Assembly: GCA_021779095.1 (NCBI GenBank)
Contig: JAJYBI010000013.1
Span: forward strand, 1 to 64,000
Direction of reading: 5' to 3'
Source: Deltaproteobacteria bacterium
Lineage (GTDB): Bacteria; Desulfobacterota; Desulfuromonadia; Geobacterales; JAJYBI01
Length of the DNA: 64,000 nt
Within the stretch, counting starts at the first letter, position 1; every line of letters starts with the position of its first letter. The position numbers and the translations under genes were made by a program. The notes beneath the pieces are model-generated. The model worked only from the letters and a program-made list of their open reading frames with translations. It had not been told where the DNA came from and made no database searches. This document shows, in pieces, positions 29,380-39,965 of this stretch.

Positions 29380-31335
29380 TCAAGCGTCATCGGGCCGGCT
29401 CCGGACGTTCCGGCCGGCATCGCCGGAAGCGCCATTTCCGATCTGCCGGATAAGCTGTCGTAACCCCTTATACTCATCGGACGAAAGGGGCCGGTCATGA
29501 TACACGGCTGCGCCGTACCGTTCCGCGAACCGGTGAACCACAGGGTCCCCCAGCCGCTCCGCGAGGCGGAACAGCCCCATGCCGGCATGGTCCGCGGGAA
29601 GCCGCCCCTCGCGACGCAGGCGGACATAGAGCAGCCGAAGGAGACGCTCTTCCCGGGACAGCCGACGCCGCCCGCGCAACGCGAAGGCACCGGCTGCGGC
29701 AAGAAGCGACACGACAACCATGGCCATGTTCTGCATGTCCGGAACCCGGAGGCGCACCCCGCTCCATCGCCGGCCGGCACTCCGCACCATCTCAATCTGC
29801 TTCTCCAGGTCGTAGGCGATGACGGTCCGCGTCCAGTAGTACTCCACCGCATCCGCGGCCTGGCGTATCCGGGCATACAGGCCGGGGCCGGGGCGTGAAA
29901 CCCGTTCGTCCGCATTCACCGCCCAGCGGCTCGGATCGATCGTGACCCACCCCTCCCCGTCCGGATCGGCCTCGACCCAGACATGGGCCCGGTCTTCCGT
30001 GACCGCGTAGAATCCCCCCAGCTCGTTGTAATCCCCCCCCTGGTACCCGCCGACGAGCCGTGCGGGTACACCGGCGCTACGCAGCAGCACGGCGAGGGAC
30101 GACGCGAAAAATTCGCAGTTCCCCTGCCGACGCTTGAACAGGAACGTGTCAAGGGGGTGTGCATCCGTCGGCAGGCCGGAGGTTGCGTAGCGGAACCCAT
30201 TCGACCGGTAGAAACGCTCGAAACGGTCGATGACTTCACGGCCGGATCTGGCGCCGGCCGCCGTCTCCCGGGCGAGTCTGCGTATGGCGGGCGAGTATCC
30301 CGGCGGCAGCTGGAGATAGGACTCCATGCGAGCGCCGGCCCGTTCTTCCAGCCGCGCACCGGGGAGTGCCGTCACCTCGTACCGGGTCCGTACGGCACGG
30401 CCGTACGACTGCAGATACACCGCGTCTCCCGTACGGTCAGAACGGATGCCGCTCAGCTGCAACGGCTGATCGAGGGTGATGAGATAACGGCTTTTGGTCG
30501 GCTCCGGATAGAAGACCACCGTAACGGGGCGGTCCGTCCCCCCGACCGGAAGACCGTTTCCGGCCGGCGCCGTCCTCTCCCAGGCCGTACCGGTGAACCG
30601 GTTCAGCACGATCCCCCGCCAGTACAAACGATCGTCGGGAAGCCGGCCGGTCTCCGCCCGGAACACGAGCGTCTTCACCTCGCTCTGGCTCGACGCGCTC
30701 CCCGGCTGGACCCGATCGCTGAAGCCGACGACCGCACCCTCCTGCTGGTTGAGGAAATTCCACATGGCGTACTGGGTCCGCGGCAGGATGACGAAGAAGA
30801 CCAGCGCCAGCGGGACGGCGCCGACGGGGATCAGGATCGCGGTCCGCAGCACCTTTCCCATGGCACTCCGGGAAAGCGCCGCATCGGGATCGACGGCGAC
30901 GAACGACAGCAGCACCAGCGACACCGCCAGCGCCGGCAGCATGACCAGGAGGTAGACGAGGAACATGCTGTCCAGGCTGAAGAGCGACGAGGCGGAGAGG
31001 CAGAAGACAGCCAGGACGTAGATCTGCAGATAGTGTCGTCCGCTCTGCTCCCCGAAAAGCCGCAACGCCAGAAACAGGATGAGCAGGTCGGCGGCGGGCC
31101 CGACCAGATTGGTCCTGCTCACCTGCAGGGCGTAGAACAGGAAGAACAGGAGACCGCAGACCGTGACGAGCCAGTTCGGCAGCCGGTAGCCGCGCCTGCG
31201 GAAGAAGTAGCCGAAGAGAAGCGCCGCCGGGAGCAGAATACGCGGGAAAAGCCCCAGGTAGGGAGCGAGGGGGAGATAGCCGCAGAGCGTCACGAGCGCG
31301 ACGAGGAGGGCGACGGCCGTATCAATCCGCAGCAT
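29380..31335 (-). CDS. TgpA-like transglutaminase domain membrane protein
   Basis: Multiple N-terminal TM segments; core RRQGNCEFFASSLAVLLRSAGVPARLVGGYQGGDYNELGGFYAVTEDRAHVWVEAD. Confidence 0.92.
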   Translation of the reverse strand: MLRIDTAVALLVALVTLCGYLPLAPYLGLFPRILLPAALLFGYFFRRRGYRLPNWLVTVCGLLFFLFYALQVSRTNLVGPAADLLILFLALRLFGEQSGRHYLQIYVLAVFCLSASSLFSLDSMFLVYLLVMLPALAVSLVLLSFVAVDPDAALSRSAMGKVLRTAILIPVGAVPLALVFFVILPRTQYAMWNFLNQQEGAVVGFSDRVQPGSASSQSEVKTLVFRAETGRLPDDRLYWRGIVLNRFTGTAWERTAPAGNGLPVGGTDRPVTVVFYPEPTKSRYLITLDQPLQLSGIRSDRTGDAVYLQSYGRAVRTRYEVTALPGARLEERAGARMESYLQLPPGYSPAIRRLARETAAGARSGREVIDRFERFYRSNGFRYATSGLPTDAHPLDTFLFKRRQGNCEFFASSLAVLLRSAGVPARLVGGYQGGDYNELGGFYAVTEDRAHVWVEADPDGEGWVTIDPSRWAVNADERVSRPGPGLYARIRQAADAVEYYWTRTVIAYDLEKQIEMVRSAGRRWSGVRLRVPDMQNMAMVVVSLLAAAGAFALRGRRRLSREERLLRLLYVRLRREGRLPADHAGMGLFRLAERLGDPVVHRFAERYGAAVYHDRPLSSDEYKGLRQLIRQIGNGASGDAGRNVRSRPDDA

Positions 31336-32158
31336 GGACGGCCAGCTCCTTGAGCAGCTTCAGTCGATGGGAACGGGACAGCCCCGGCGGGACCAGCAGG
31401 TCACCGAGACGCAGGCCGACGGGACGGTTGCGACGCATCAGGTCGTTCACCAGGTACGCGGCGCGCCCCACCGCCTCGTCTGTGGTCCGGGCCGGCAGGG
31501 TCTCCAGGTCGATCACTACCGGCTCGGTGCCGGTGGCGTTGAACCCCTTCACCTTCAGCGCGTCGTGACGGGCCGACAGGCGCCAGTGGACGTGTTTCAG
31601 CGGTTCCCGGCCGGAGTAGTCGCCGATCCGGGCAAGTTCGCCGTCATGGCCGTTCGCGCTGCGCAGGAGCTCCCCCACCCGCTCCCGCCCGGCATCGGCG
31701 GAGACGGTGCGAAAGGGGATGGGGGCGGGGAAGACGGTAACGGTTTCGGCGAAACCGCACTGCAGCCGACGAATGAAGAAATTGACGGGAAACGGGGACG
31801 ATATGAGGAGACTCAGGCCGGCGTGCCGACCACGACGGGGGAAGGTGCAGGGAACGGACCGGCTGCAGGCGGACTGGCGGTCCGCAAGGAGGATCACCGT
31901 CGAGGAGCCGAGAAATTCGGCGGAGAGGAGAAACGATGTCAGCCACCGCTTGCGGTTCGTGAACCGGAAGGTGACGAGCGTCTCCATGCCGCTGTATATC
32001 TCGTCGGGTGGCACGATCTCCACCTCCAGCCCCCGCAGGTTGAACCAGCCGATGAGGCCGGTCAGTGCCATGAAGGCGAGAAGCGAGGCCACCACGAGAA
32101 ACAGCAGGTTGTTGCCGGTATTGACCGCGGCGAAACCCAGAAGAAGCGTCAGCGCCAC
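31322..32158 (-). CDS. DUF58 domain-containing protein
   Basis: Two N-terminal TM segments; IGDYSGREPLKHVHWRLSARHDALKVKGF (DUF58 signature). Sits between the transglutaminase and MoxR. Confidence 0.9.
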   Translation of the reverse strand: MALTLLLGFAAVNTGNNLLFLVVASLLAFMALTGLIGWFNLRGLEVEIVPPDEIYSGMETLVTFRFTNRKRWLTSFLLSAEFLGSSTVILLADRQSACSRSVPCTFPRRGRHAGLSLLISSPFPVNFFIRRLQCGFAETVTVFPAPIPFRTVSADAGRERVGELLRSANGHDGELARIGDYSGREPLKHVHWRLSARHDALKVKGFNATGTEPVVIDLETLPARTTDEAVGRAAYLVNDLMRRNRPVGLRLGDLLVPPGLSRSHRLKLLKELAVHAAD

Positions 32159-32184
32159 GTAGAGCGCCCCCGCCCGGGTGATGC

Positions 32185-33126
32185 TCAGGCCAGCGGCACG
32201 GGAATAGCGTCCAGAACGGTTCGTAACAGCTCCTCCTTGTTCAGGCTCTCCTGTTCCGCCGTCAGAATCAGGCGATGGGCGCCCACCGGCAGCGCCACGG
32301 CCTGCACGTCCTCGGGGACGACGAAGTCCCGCCCCTCCAGGTAGGCGTGTGCCCGGGCCGCATCGGCCATGCAGATGCCGCCGCGGGACGAGATGCCCGA
32401 AAGGACGAACGACGACGCCCGGGTCCCGGCGATGATCCGGTAGATGTAACCGGCCACCATCTCCGACAGGTAGACCCGCTCACGGACGGCCCGCTGCGCC
32501 TCCTGCAGTTCGTGCACCCCGATGACCGGCTCGATCCCGCGCAGCTCCTCGCGGATGCTGCCGGCACGGATGATCGCCGTCTCCGCCTCCTGGGAAGGGT
32601 AGCCGATCCCGGTGCGGATCAGGAACCGGTCCAGCTGGGACTCGGGCAGGGGATACGTTCCCACCTGTTCCAGCGGGTTCTGGGTGGCGATCACCATGAA
32701 CGGCTCCGGCAGCGGGTAGGTGACCCCCTCCACCGTCACCCGCCGCTCCTCCATCGCCTCCAGGAGGGCGCTCTGGGTGCGGGGCATGGCCCGGTTGATC
32801 TCGTCGACCAGAAGGATGTTGTTGAACACCGGCCCCCGTACGAAGACGAACCGGTTCTCCTCGCGGTTGAAGACGGAAAGCCCGGTGATGTCCGACGGCA
32901 GGAGATCACTCGTGCACTGTATCCGGCCGAAGGAGAGACCGAGCACGCCGGAGAGGGCGAGCGCCAGGGTCGTCTTCCCCAGGCCGGGGATATCCTCCAG
33001 GAGGAGATGGCCGCCGGCCAAAAGCGCCGTGACCGAGAGACGCACCGCCTGCTGTTTCCCCCGGAGGTACCGGGAGTTGAGAACGTCCACCATCTGCATG
33101 ATCGCATCGCGCTGGGGAAGAGACAT
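32185..33126 (-). CDS. MoxR-family AAA ATPase
   Basis: HLLLEDIPGLGKTTLALALSGVLGLSFGRIQCTSDLLPSDITG; LLVDEINRAMPRTQSALLEAMEERRVTVEG; VIATQNPLEQVGTYPLPESQLDRFL. Confidence 0.95.
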   Translation of the reverse strand: MSLPQRDAIMQMVDVLNSRYLRGKQQAVRLSVTALLAGGHLLLEDIPGLGKTTLALALSGVLGLSFGRIQCTSDLLPSDITGLSVFNREENRFVFVRGPVFNNILLVDEINRAMPRTQSALLEAMEERRVTVEGVTYPLPEPFMVIATQNPLEQVGTYPLPESQLDRFLIRTGIGYPSQEAETAIIRAGSIREELRGIEPVIGVHELQEAQRAVRERVYLSEMVAGYIYRIIAGTRASSFVLSGISSRGGICMADAARAHAYLEGRDFVVPEDVQAVALPVGAHRLILTAEQESLNKEELLRTVLDAIPVPLA

Positions 33127-33335
33127 GGTACTCCTTTGACGGTTCGTGACTTATAGGATTATAGCAGAACCCGGCACGGTTTCGCCACACCGCTCACGGT
33201 TACGGAATGCTCCGGTGACCGGCAAATCCAGCGACACGCCGGATGCGGAGGCGGAATTGCCGGCTTCCCATTTTGCCGTTTTCCTGCTAGATTGACGAGG
33301 TTTGTCAGACACCATTGCACGGGGGCAGAGGAAAC

Positions 33336-34721
33336 ATGCGATACATCAGCACGCGAGGCGGAATAGCACCGGTACCGTTCAAGGATGCCGTCATGATGGG
33401 GCTTGCCACCGACGGAGGGCTGCTCCTGCCGGAGCGGGTACCCGCCCTGTCGGCGGAGACGCTGGATGCATGGCGCGGCCTGTCGTACCGTGACCTGGCG
33501 TTCCGGATCATCTCCCTCTTTGCTGACGATATCCCGGCTGACGACCTGAAACGGCTGATCGACCGCTCCTACGACAGTTTCGAGCACGGCGAGATCACCC
33601 CCGTTCTCCGCGAGGACGGCGTCTACATCCTGGAACTGTTCCACGGCCCCACCCTCGCCTTCAAGGACGTGGCGCTGCAGCTCCTGGGGAACCTGTTCGA
33701 GTACCTGCTGGAGGAGCGGGATGAAAAGATGAACATCGTGGGGGCCACTTCCGGCGACACCGGCAGCGCCGCCATCTACGGGGTGCGGGGCAAGGACCGG
33801 ATCAACATCTTCATCATGCACCCCCACGGCAAGACCTCTCCCATCCAGGCGCTGCAGATGACCACCGTCACCGACCCGAACGTCTTCAACATCGCCGTGG
33901 AGGGGACCTTCGACGACTGCCAGAACATCGTGAAGACGCTCTTCAACGACCTGCCGTTCAAGGAGAGGCACGCCCTCGGCGCGGTGAACTCCATCAACTG
34001 GGCCCGGGTGCTGGCCCAGGTGGTCTACTACTTCTACGCCTGGTTCCGGGTCGCCGACGCCGGCGCCGGAAAGATCAGCTTCGCCGTCCCCACCGGCAAT
34101 TTCGGCGACATCTTCGCCGGCTACGTGGCCAAAAGGATGGGGCTCCCGATTGAAAAGCTGATCCTCGCCACCAACGAGAACAACATCCTGACCCGCTTCA
34201 TCAACGACGGGGACTACTCCCTCGGGACCGTGGTTTCCACCGTCTCCCCCTCCATGGATATCCAGCTCGCCTCCAACTTCGAGCGGTACCTGTACTACCT
34301 GTTCGACGAGAACCCGGTGCGGGTGCGGGATGCGTTTGCCGGGCTCTCCACCAAGGGGAAAATAGACTTCACCGACACGGAGATGGCCCGGGTGCACGCG
34401 GAGTTCGCTTCCCGCTCCGTGGACCAGGAGGAGACCCTGGCCACCATCGCCGCGTTCCGGACCGAGACCGGCTACCTCCTCGACCCGCATACCGCCGTCG
34501 GCGTCCGGGCGGGACAGGAGCTGGCGAGCCCCGGTGCGGAGGTGGTCTGCCTCGCCACCGCCCACCCGGCCAAGTTCGGCGACGCCGTGGAAAAGGCCAC
34601 GGGGATCACCCCGCCGCTCCCGCCGGCGCTGCAGGGGATCGACCAGCTCCCCTCCCGCTGCACGGTCCTGCCGGCGGACCAGGCCGCCATCCGGCAGTTC
34701 ATCGAAGAGCACGCCCGCTAG
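33336..34721 (+). CDS. thrC: Threonine synthase
   Basis: MRYISTRGGIAPVPFKDAVMMGLATDGGLLLPERVP; FHGPTLAFKDVALQLLGNLFEYLL; ATSGDTGSAAIYGVRGKDRINIFIMHPHGKTSPIQALQMTTV. Confidence 0.95.
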   Translation: MRYISTRGGIAPVPFKDAVMMGLATDGGLLLPERVPALSAETLDAWRGLSYRDLAFRIISLFADDIPADDLKRLIDRSYDSFEHGEITPVLREDGVYILELFHGPTLAFKDVALQLLGNLFEYLLEERDEKMNIVGATSGDTGSAAIYGVRGKDRINIFIMHPHGKTSPIQALQMTTVTDPNVFNIAVEGTFDDCQNIVKTLFNDLPFKERHALGAVNSINWARVLAQVVYYFYAWFRVADAGAGKISFAVPTGNFGDIFAGYVAKRMGLPIEKLILATNENNILTRFINDGDYSLGTVVSTVSPSMDIQLASNFERYLYYLFDENPVRVRDAFAGLSTKGKIDFTDTEMARVHAEFASRSVDQEETLATIAAFRTETGYLLDPHTAVGVRAGQELASPGAEVVCLATAHPAKFGDAVEKATGITPPLPPALQGIDQLPSRCTVLPADQAAIRQFIEEHAR

Positions 34722-34728
34722 ACACCGT

Positions 34729-34756
34729 GGGGACGCCGTCACCCGGCGGCGTCCCC
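34729..34756 (+). terminator. Hairpin downstream of thrC (possible terminator)
   Basis: GGGGACGCCG-TCACCCGG-CGGCGTCCCC, 10-bp perfect stem 8 nt after the stop codon; no U-tract follows. Confidence 0.45.
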
Positions 34757-34935
34757 GCCGATCACCTTTAACAAAACGGCACATGGACGCTGATGAACGC
34801 AGATAAGACCTAATAATACAAAATCAACAGAACACATCTGCAAGGTGAATCCATTTTGAATAAGTTTGTCTTGATCCGCGTTTATCAGATTTGATCCGCG
34901 TCCTGTTGCCCTTTTCAGGTTCAATCACCTTCCCC

Positions 34936-35592
34936 ATGATCATCGACTGGAACCATATCGATACCGTCCTCCTGGACATGGACGGCACCCTGCTGGACCG
35001 GCACTTCGACGACCATTTCTGGCTCGAACATGTGCCGCGCACCTGGGCCGCCAAGCACCACCTTCCGATCGACGAGGCGAAAGAGGCGCTGTACGCCCTC
35101 TTCCGCTCCCAGGAGATGACTCTCAACTGGACCGACCTGGACTACTGGTCCGACCGGCTCGGCCTGGACATCCCGCTCCTGAAGCGCGAGGTGGACCACC
35201 TCATCGCCGTCCACCCGTTCGTGGTGGAGTTCCTCCTCTTCCTGCGGCAGCACGGTAAAGCCGTGCACCTGATAACCAACGCCCACGGCAAGACACTGGA
35301 TCTGAAGATGCACAAGACCCGGCTCGGCCCCTACTTCCACCGGATCGTCTCCGCCCATGACATCGGTATTTCCAAGGAGGACGTGCGGTTCTGGGAAGCC
35401 CTGCGGGAGCGGCTCCCCTACGACCCGGCCCGCACCATGCTCGGCGAGGACAGCGAGGCCAACCTGGAATCGGCGAGCCGCGCCGGCATCCGTGAGCTGG
35501 TCTACGTGAGCGGCTACAGCTCCGCCGTTCACCCTGTCGCCTCCCCCCGCTTTACCTCCGTCCGCCATTTCGGCGAACTGCTCCCCCGCTGA
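34936..35592 (+). CDS. HAD-family hydrolase (resembles YrfG-type GMP/IMP nucleotidase)
   Basis: WNHIDTVLLDMDGTLLDRHFDDHFWLEHVPRTWAAKH; LNWTDLDYWSDRLGLDI; HLITNAHGKTLDLKM. Confidence 0.85.
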   Translation: MIIDWNHIDTVLLDMDGTLLDRHFDDHFWLEHVPRTWAAKHHLPIDEAKEALYALFRSQEMTLNWTDLDYWSDRLGLDIPLLKREVDHLIAVHPFVVEFLLFLRQHGKAVHLITNAHGKTLDLKMHKTRLGPYFHRIVSAHDIGISKEDVRFWEALRERLPYDPARTMLGEDSEANLESASRAGIRELVYVSGYSSAVHPVASPRFTSVRHFGELLPR

Positions 35593-35618
35593 CAGCTCCT
35601 TTGCTGCAGGCACGAAAA

Positions 35619-35644
35619 AAGGCGACCGGTAACCCGGCCGCCTT
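35619..35644. terminator. Bidirectional intrinsic terminator between convergent HAD and hom genes
   Basis: AAGGCGACCGG-TAAC-CCGGCCGCCTT, one mismatch, flanked by A-rich and T-rich ends. Confidence 0.75.
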
Positions 35645-35670
35645 CTTCGTCCTGTGTGCATCTCTTTCTC

Positions 35671-36981
35671 CTAGTCGAGGCTCTCCTCGATCCGGATGAG
35701 GTGGGTCTTCTCCGTGACGATGTCGGATGCGTCGATGACCGCCAGCGCCTTCTGCACGGCACCTTCGCCCGCCTCGTGGGTCATGATCACCACCGGTACC
35801 GCATCGCCGGTACTGCGACCCGTCTGGATCATGGATTCGATGCTGATCCCCGCATCACCAAGGGCACCGGCTATCTTCGCCAGGGCACCGGGCTGGTCCA
35901 CGGCGCTGAACCGCAGGTAGTACTTGCTGACGATCTCCGCCATCGGCTTGATGGTGAGGGTCCGCATGGACTCGTCCAGGTACCCGAGAGGGGCGGTACG
36001 GCGGCCGATGCCGGCCAGGAGGTTGCGGCCGATATCCATGACATCGCCGATGACCGCGCTGGCCGTGGCGTCCATCCCCGCGCCTCGACCGTAGAACATC
36101 ACCGGGCCGATGAAATCGCCGGTAAACCGGATGGCGTTGAACGCACCGTTCACGTCGGAAAGGGGGGAATTCTGCGGGATCATGGTGGGGTGCACCCGCG
36201 CCTCGATCCGACCCTCGTCCAGCTTGCCGATGGCAAGAAGCTTGATCCGGTAACCGAACTCCTTCGCGAAGCTGATATCCGTCGCGGTGAGGGAGCTCAC
36301 CCCCTCGCAGTAGATGTCGGAGAAGGTCACCCGGGTCCCGAAGCAGAGGGAGAGGAGCAGGCTCAGCTTGTGGGCGGTGTCCACCCCCTCGATGTCGAAT
36401 GTGGGGTCTGCCTCGGCGTAGCCCAGTTCCTGGGCCTTTTTCAGCGCCGGGGCGAAATCGGCCCCCTCCTCGGTCATCTTGGTGAGGATGTAGTTGCAGG
36501 TGCCGTTCAGGATACCGAAGACCGTGGAGAAGTTGTTGGCCGCCATGTTGCCGCGGATCGCGGAGAGGACAGGAATGCCGCCCCCCACCGACGCCTCGAA
36601 CAGCACCTCCACGTTCTTCCTGGCGGCGGCGGCGAAGATCTCCTGGCCGTGAAGCGCCAGGAGCGCCTTGTTGGCGGTCACCACATGCTTGCCGTTTTCG
36701 ATCGCCTTCAGGACAAAGCTCTTGGCCGGCTCGTAGCCGCCAATCAGCTCGATCACCACGGAGATCTCCGGGTCGGTCAGCACATCGTCGGCACGGGTGG
36801 TGAGGACGCCTTCAGGCACGGCCACACCGCGGTCGGTGGTGATGTCCAGGTCGGCGATCCGCTTGAGGACCAGGTTCGTCCCGAGCTTCCCCTTTATATG
36901 CTCCGCGTTGGCCAGCAGCAGTTTCGCCACGCCGGCGCCGATGGTCCCGAACCCCAGAAGTCCTACCTTGATATCGTTCAT
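35671..36981 (-). CDS. hom: Homoserine dehydrogenase
   Basis: MNDIKVGLLGFGTIGAGVAKLLLAN; GGGIPVLSAIRGNMAANNFSTVFGILNGTCNYILTKM; ACT domain with YYLRFSAVDQPGALAKIAGALGDAGISIESM. Confidence 0.96.
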   Translation of the reverse strand: MNDIKVGLLGFGTIGAGVAKLLLANAEHIKGKLGTNLVLKRIADLDITTDRGVAVPEGVLTTRADDVLTDPEISVVIELIGGYEPAKSFVLKAIENGKHVVTANKALLALHGQEIFAAAARKNVEVLFEASVGGGIPVLSAIRGNMAANNFSTVFGILNGTCNYILTKMTEEGADFAPALKKAQELGYAEADPTFDIEGVDTAHKLSLLLSLCFGTRVTFSDIYCEGVSSLTATDISFAKEFGYRIKLLAIGKLDEGRIEARVHPTMIPQNSPLSDVNGAFNAIRFTGDFIGPVMFYGRGAGMDATASAVIGDVMDIGRNLLAGIGRRTAPLGYLDESMRTLTIKPMAEIVSKYYLRFSAVDQPGALAKIAGALGDAGISIESMIQTGRSTGDAVPVVIMTHEAGEGAVQKALAVIDASDIVTEKTHLIRIEESLD

Positions 36982-36992
36982 TGCATCCTCGC

Positions 36993-37427
36993 TTATTCGG
37001 TAATGTCTGCAGTAACTGCCTTCTCCGGCACCGACGCGGCGATCTCGTCCAGGATGCCGTTCACGAACGCCGGCGACTCTTCGGTGCCGAACGTCTTCGC
37101 CACCTCGATCGCCTCGTTGATGGTGACGTTCTTGGGGATATCGTCACGGTACAGAAGCTCGAACACCCCCAGCCGGAGAATGTTCAGGTCCACCTTCGCC
37201 ATGCGCGATCTGGTCCAGTTGCGGGACTTCTCCTCGATGCGGCGGTCGATCTCGTCGCGGTGCGTCATAACCCCCGTCACCAGCGCCTCGGCAAAGTCCC
37301 GCACCTGGGAGGCAATCCGGGTATTCTCACGGAAGTTCCGCAGGGCGTCCCGCAGATCGAGGGGATTGAGCTCGATGGCGTACAGGGTCTGGAGGGCGTG
37401 TTCCCGTGCTTCCCGGCGGATACCCAC
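36993..37427 (-). CDS. nusB: Transcription antitermination factor NusB
   Basis: GIRREAREHALQTLYAIEL; LNILRLGVFELLYRDDIPKNVTINEAIEVAKTFGTEESPAFVNGILDEIA. Confidence 0.95.
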   Translation of the reverse strand: MGIRREAREHALQTLYAIELNPLDLRDALRNFRENTRIASQVRDFAEALVTGVMTHRDEIDRRIEEKSRNWTRSRMAKVDLNILRLGVFELLYRDDIPKNVTINEAIEVAKTFGTEESPAFVNGILDEIAASVPEKAVTADITE

Positions 37428-37894
37428 TACTTGAGCTCCTTGTACAGATTGACCGTCTCGATGGCGGTCATGGCCGCGTCGAATCCCTTGTTGCCGGCCT
37501 TGGTGCCTGCCCGTTCCACCGCCTGCTCGATCGTGTCGGTAGTGAGCACACCGAAGGCGATCGGTACGCCGGTCTGGAGGGAAACCTGGGCGATCCCCTT
37601 GGCGACCTCGGAGGCGACGTAGTCGAAGTGCGGCGTCGCACCGCGGATGACGGCGCCGAGACAGATGACCGCATCGTAGCGACCGGCGGCGGCCATCTTC
37701 TGGGCAGTCAGGGGGATCTCGTAGGCACCGGGGACCCGGGCGACGGCGATGTCACCGTCGGCTGCGCCATGGCGCTTGAGGGCGTCCAGTGCCCCCTCCA
37801 AAAGCCGTTCGCCGATGAAACTATTGAAGCGGCCGACGATGATACCGAACGTGAGCCCCGTCGCGTCCAGCTTCCCTTCGAATATTGCAGGCAT
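37427..37894 (-). CDS. ribH: 6,7-dimethyl-8-ribityllumazine synthase
   Basis: [67 protein letters not shown]. Confidence 0.96.
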   Translation of the reverse strand: MPAIFEGKLDATGLTFGIIVGRFNSFIGERLLEGALDALKRHGAADGDIAVARVPGAYEIPLTAQKMAAAGRYDAVICLGAVIRGATPHFDYVASEVAKGIAQVSLQTGVPIAFGVLTTDTIEQAVERAGTKAGNKGFDAAMTAIETVNLYKELK

Positions 37895-37963
37895 GATATA
37901 CCCTCCTATAACAATGACAGGGTCGGTAGTCTAACAGTAGGAAACAATAATATCTTTACGTCT

Positions 37964-38037
37964 AACCCCTCCAAACCTCCCCTTGTCAGGGGAGGCTTAA
38001 AGGCTTCCCCCCTGACAAGGGGGGACCGAGGGGGGTT
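37964..38037. repeat. Imperfect palindromic REP/MITE-like element between ribH and ribBA
   Basis: AACCCCTCCAAACCTCCCCTTGTCAGGGGAGGCTT facing AGGCTTCCCCCCTGACAAGGGGGGACCGAGGGGGGTT. Confidence 0.7.
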
Positions 38038-38058
38038 GAACTCAATAGTTACACGGCA

Positions 38059-39294
38059 CTAGAGGTTTTCCAGCAGGTGGCCGAGCTTCTCCCGTTTGGT
38101 CTGCAGGTAGCGGAGATTAGTGTCCGTCGGCTCCATCTGGATCGGGACCCGCTTCACGATGTTGATCCCGTACCCCTCCAGCCCCACCACCTTCTTCGGG
38201 TTGTTGGTGATGAGCTTTATGTTGTGGAGACCGAGGTGCACGAGGATCTGGGCCCCGATGCCGTAGTCCCTGAGGTCGGCCTTGAAGCCGAGCTCCAGGT
38301 TTGCCTCCACCGTGTCCTTCCCCTCGTCCTGCAGGGCGTACGCCTTCAGCTTGTTGATGAGGCCGATGCCGCGCCCCTCCTGCCGCATGTACAGGACGAC
38401 CCCCCGCCCCTCCTTGTCGATCATCTCCATGGCGGCGTGCAACTGGTCGGCGCAGTCGCACCGGCGGCTGCCGAACACGTCGCCTGTCAGACACTCGGAG
38501 TGCACCCGGACGAGCACCGGATCATCCCCCGAGATATCACCCTTCACGAGGGCGAGGTGCTCGAACTGGTCCACGTCGTTCTCGAAGGCGATGGCACGGA
38601 ACTCTCCGCCGTAGCTCGTCGGCAGCACCACCTCGGCGGCGCGACGCACCAGCGACTCGTTTTTCATCCGGTACGCCACCAGGTCGGCAACGGTGCAGAT
38701 CCTGATGCCGTGCTCCCTGGCGAACTTCTTCAGCTCCGGCATCCGGGCCATGGAGCCGTCGTCGTTCATGATCTCGCAGATGACCCCCGCCGACTTCAGG
38801 CCCGCCAGACGGGCCAGGTCCACCGACCCTTCCGTCTGCCCGGCCCGGACGAGGACGCCGCCGCTCTTGGCCCGGAGCGGAAACACGTGGCCGGGGCGGG
38901 CAAGGTCGTCCGGCTTCGCGCCATCGGCCACCGCCGTGAGGATCGTGTGGGCGCGGTCCGCCGCCGAGATACCGGTGGTAACCCCTTTCTTCGCCTCGAT
39001 GGAAACGGTGAACGCCGTGCCGAAGGAGGAGGTGTTGCTGCTCACCATGAGCGGCAGATGCAGCTGGTCGCACTTGTCGGCGGTGAGGGTGAGACAGATG
39101 AGACCCCGCCCGAACCGGGCCATGAAGTTGATCGCCTCGGGAGTGATCATCTCGGCGGCCATGGTCAGGTCTCCTTCGTTCTCCCGATCCTCGTCGTCCA
39201 CCAGGATCACCATCTTTCCCTGGCGGATATCCTCGATCGCTTCCTCTATGCGTGCTACCGGCATACGTTCCTCATTTCTGCGTGATGCGCTCAC
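38059..39294 (-). CDS. ribBA: Bifunctional 3,4-dihydroxy-2-butanone-4-phosphate synthase / GTP cyclohydrolase II
   Basis: [105 protein letters not shown]. Confidence 0.97.
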   Translation of the reverse strand: MSASRRNEERMPVARIEEAIEDIRQGKMVILVDDEDRENEGDLTMAAEMITPEAINFMARFGRGLICLTLTADKCDQLHLPLMVSSNTSSFGTAFTVSIEAKKGVTTGISAADRAHTILTAVADGAKPDDLARPGHVFPLRAKSGGVLVRAGQTEGSVDLARLAGLKSAGVICEIMNDDGSMARMPELKKFAREHGIRICTVADLVAYRMKNESLVRRAAEVVLPTSYGGEFRAIAFENDVDQFEHLALVKGDISGDDPVLVRVHSECLTGDVFGSRRCDCADQLHAAMEMIDKEGRGVVLYMRQEGRGIGLINKLKAYALQDEGKDTVEANLELGFKADLRDYGIGAQILVHLGLHNIKLITNNPKKVVGLEGYGINIVKRVPIQMEPTDTNLRYLQTKREKLGHLLENL

Positions 39295-39314
39295 AAAACA
39301 AGCCCGTATTTATC

Positions 39315-39965
39315 TCACATAAATCCAGATTTTGCAAGCAGTTCCAGGCTCAAGCCGCCGGACTCCGAAGCTGTTTCGCGAGCCGTCAGCATCCGGTCGA
39401 TATACTTCCCCAGGATGTCGGTCTCGATGTTTACCAGATCACCCGCCCGACGGACGGAAAGGGTCGTCTGCACCGCCGTATGGGGGATGATGTTGACGCT
39501 GAAGCCGGCCTCGGTGACCCCGTTCACCGTCAGGCTGATCCCGTCGATGGTCACTGACCCCTTCGCCACGACGAATCGGGCATGCGCGGCGGGGAGAGAA
39601 AAGTTCATGACGATATTCCCGGCTACCTCCCGCCGTTCCTCCAGCCGTGCCAGACAGTCCACGTGACCGGTGACGAGGTGCCCGCCGAGCCGGTCGGAGA
39701 GCCGCAGGGCACGCTCCAGATTCACCGGTGTTCCCACCGCCGCATCCCGGAAGGAGGTCCGCTCCAGGGTCTCGGGCGAGACGTCGAAAGAGAGGCTCCC
39801 GCCGCGCATCTGCGTCACCGTGAGACAGACGCCGTTCACCGCGACGGAATCGCCGAGGCGCAGTTCGTCCGGTGGAAATGACGCCGCCACCACCAGCGAA
39901 CCCGACGCACCGCGCCGCTCGATCCGCTCGATGCTCCCTACCTGCTCGATCAGTCCCGTGAACAT
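39315..39965 (-). CDS. ribE: Riboflavin synthase, alpha subunit type
   Basis: [60 protein letters not shown]. Confidence 0.96.
   Translation of the reverse strand: MFTGLIEQVGSIERIERRGASGSLVVAASFPPDELRLGDSVAVNGVCLTVTQMRGGSLSFDVSPETLERTSFRDAAVGTPVNLERALRLSDRLGGHLVTGHVDCLARLEERREVAGNIVMNFSLPAAHARFVVAKGSVTIDGISLTVNGVTEAGFSVNIIPHTAVQTTLSVRRAGDLVNIETDILGKYIDRMLTARETASESGGLSLELLAKSGFM

Noticed and set aside
29983-31353. 456-aa plus-strand ORF rich in E/Q/R/D
   Set aside because: Antisense to the transglutaminase-domain gene; composition artefact.
33159-34784. 541-aa minus-strand ORF
   Set aside because: Exactly antisense to thrC, which has unambiguous threonine synthase motifs; low-complexity mirror ORF.
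35656-37434. 592-aa plus-strand ORF
   Set aside because: Antisense to hom and nusB, both clearly recognised.
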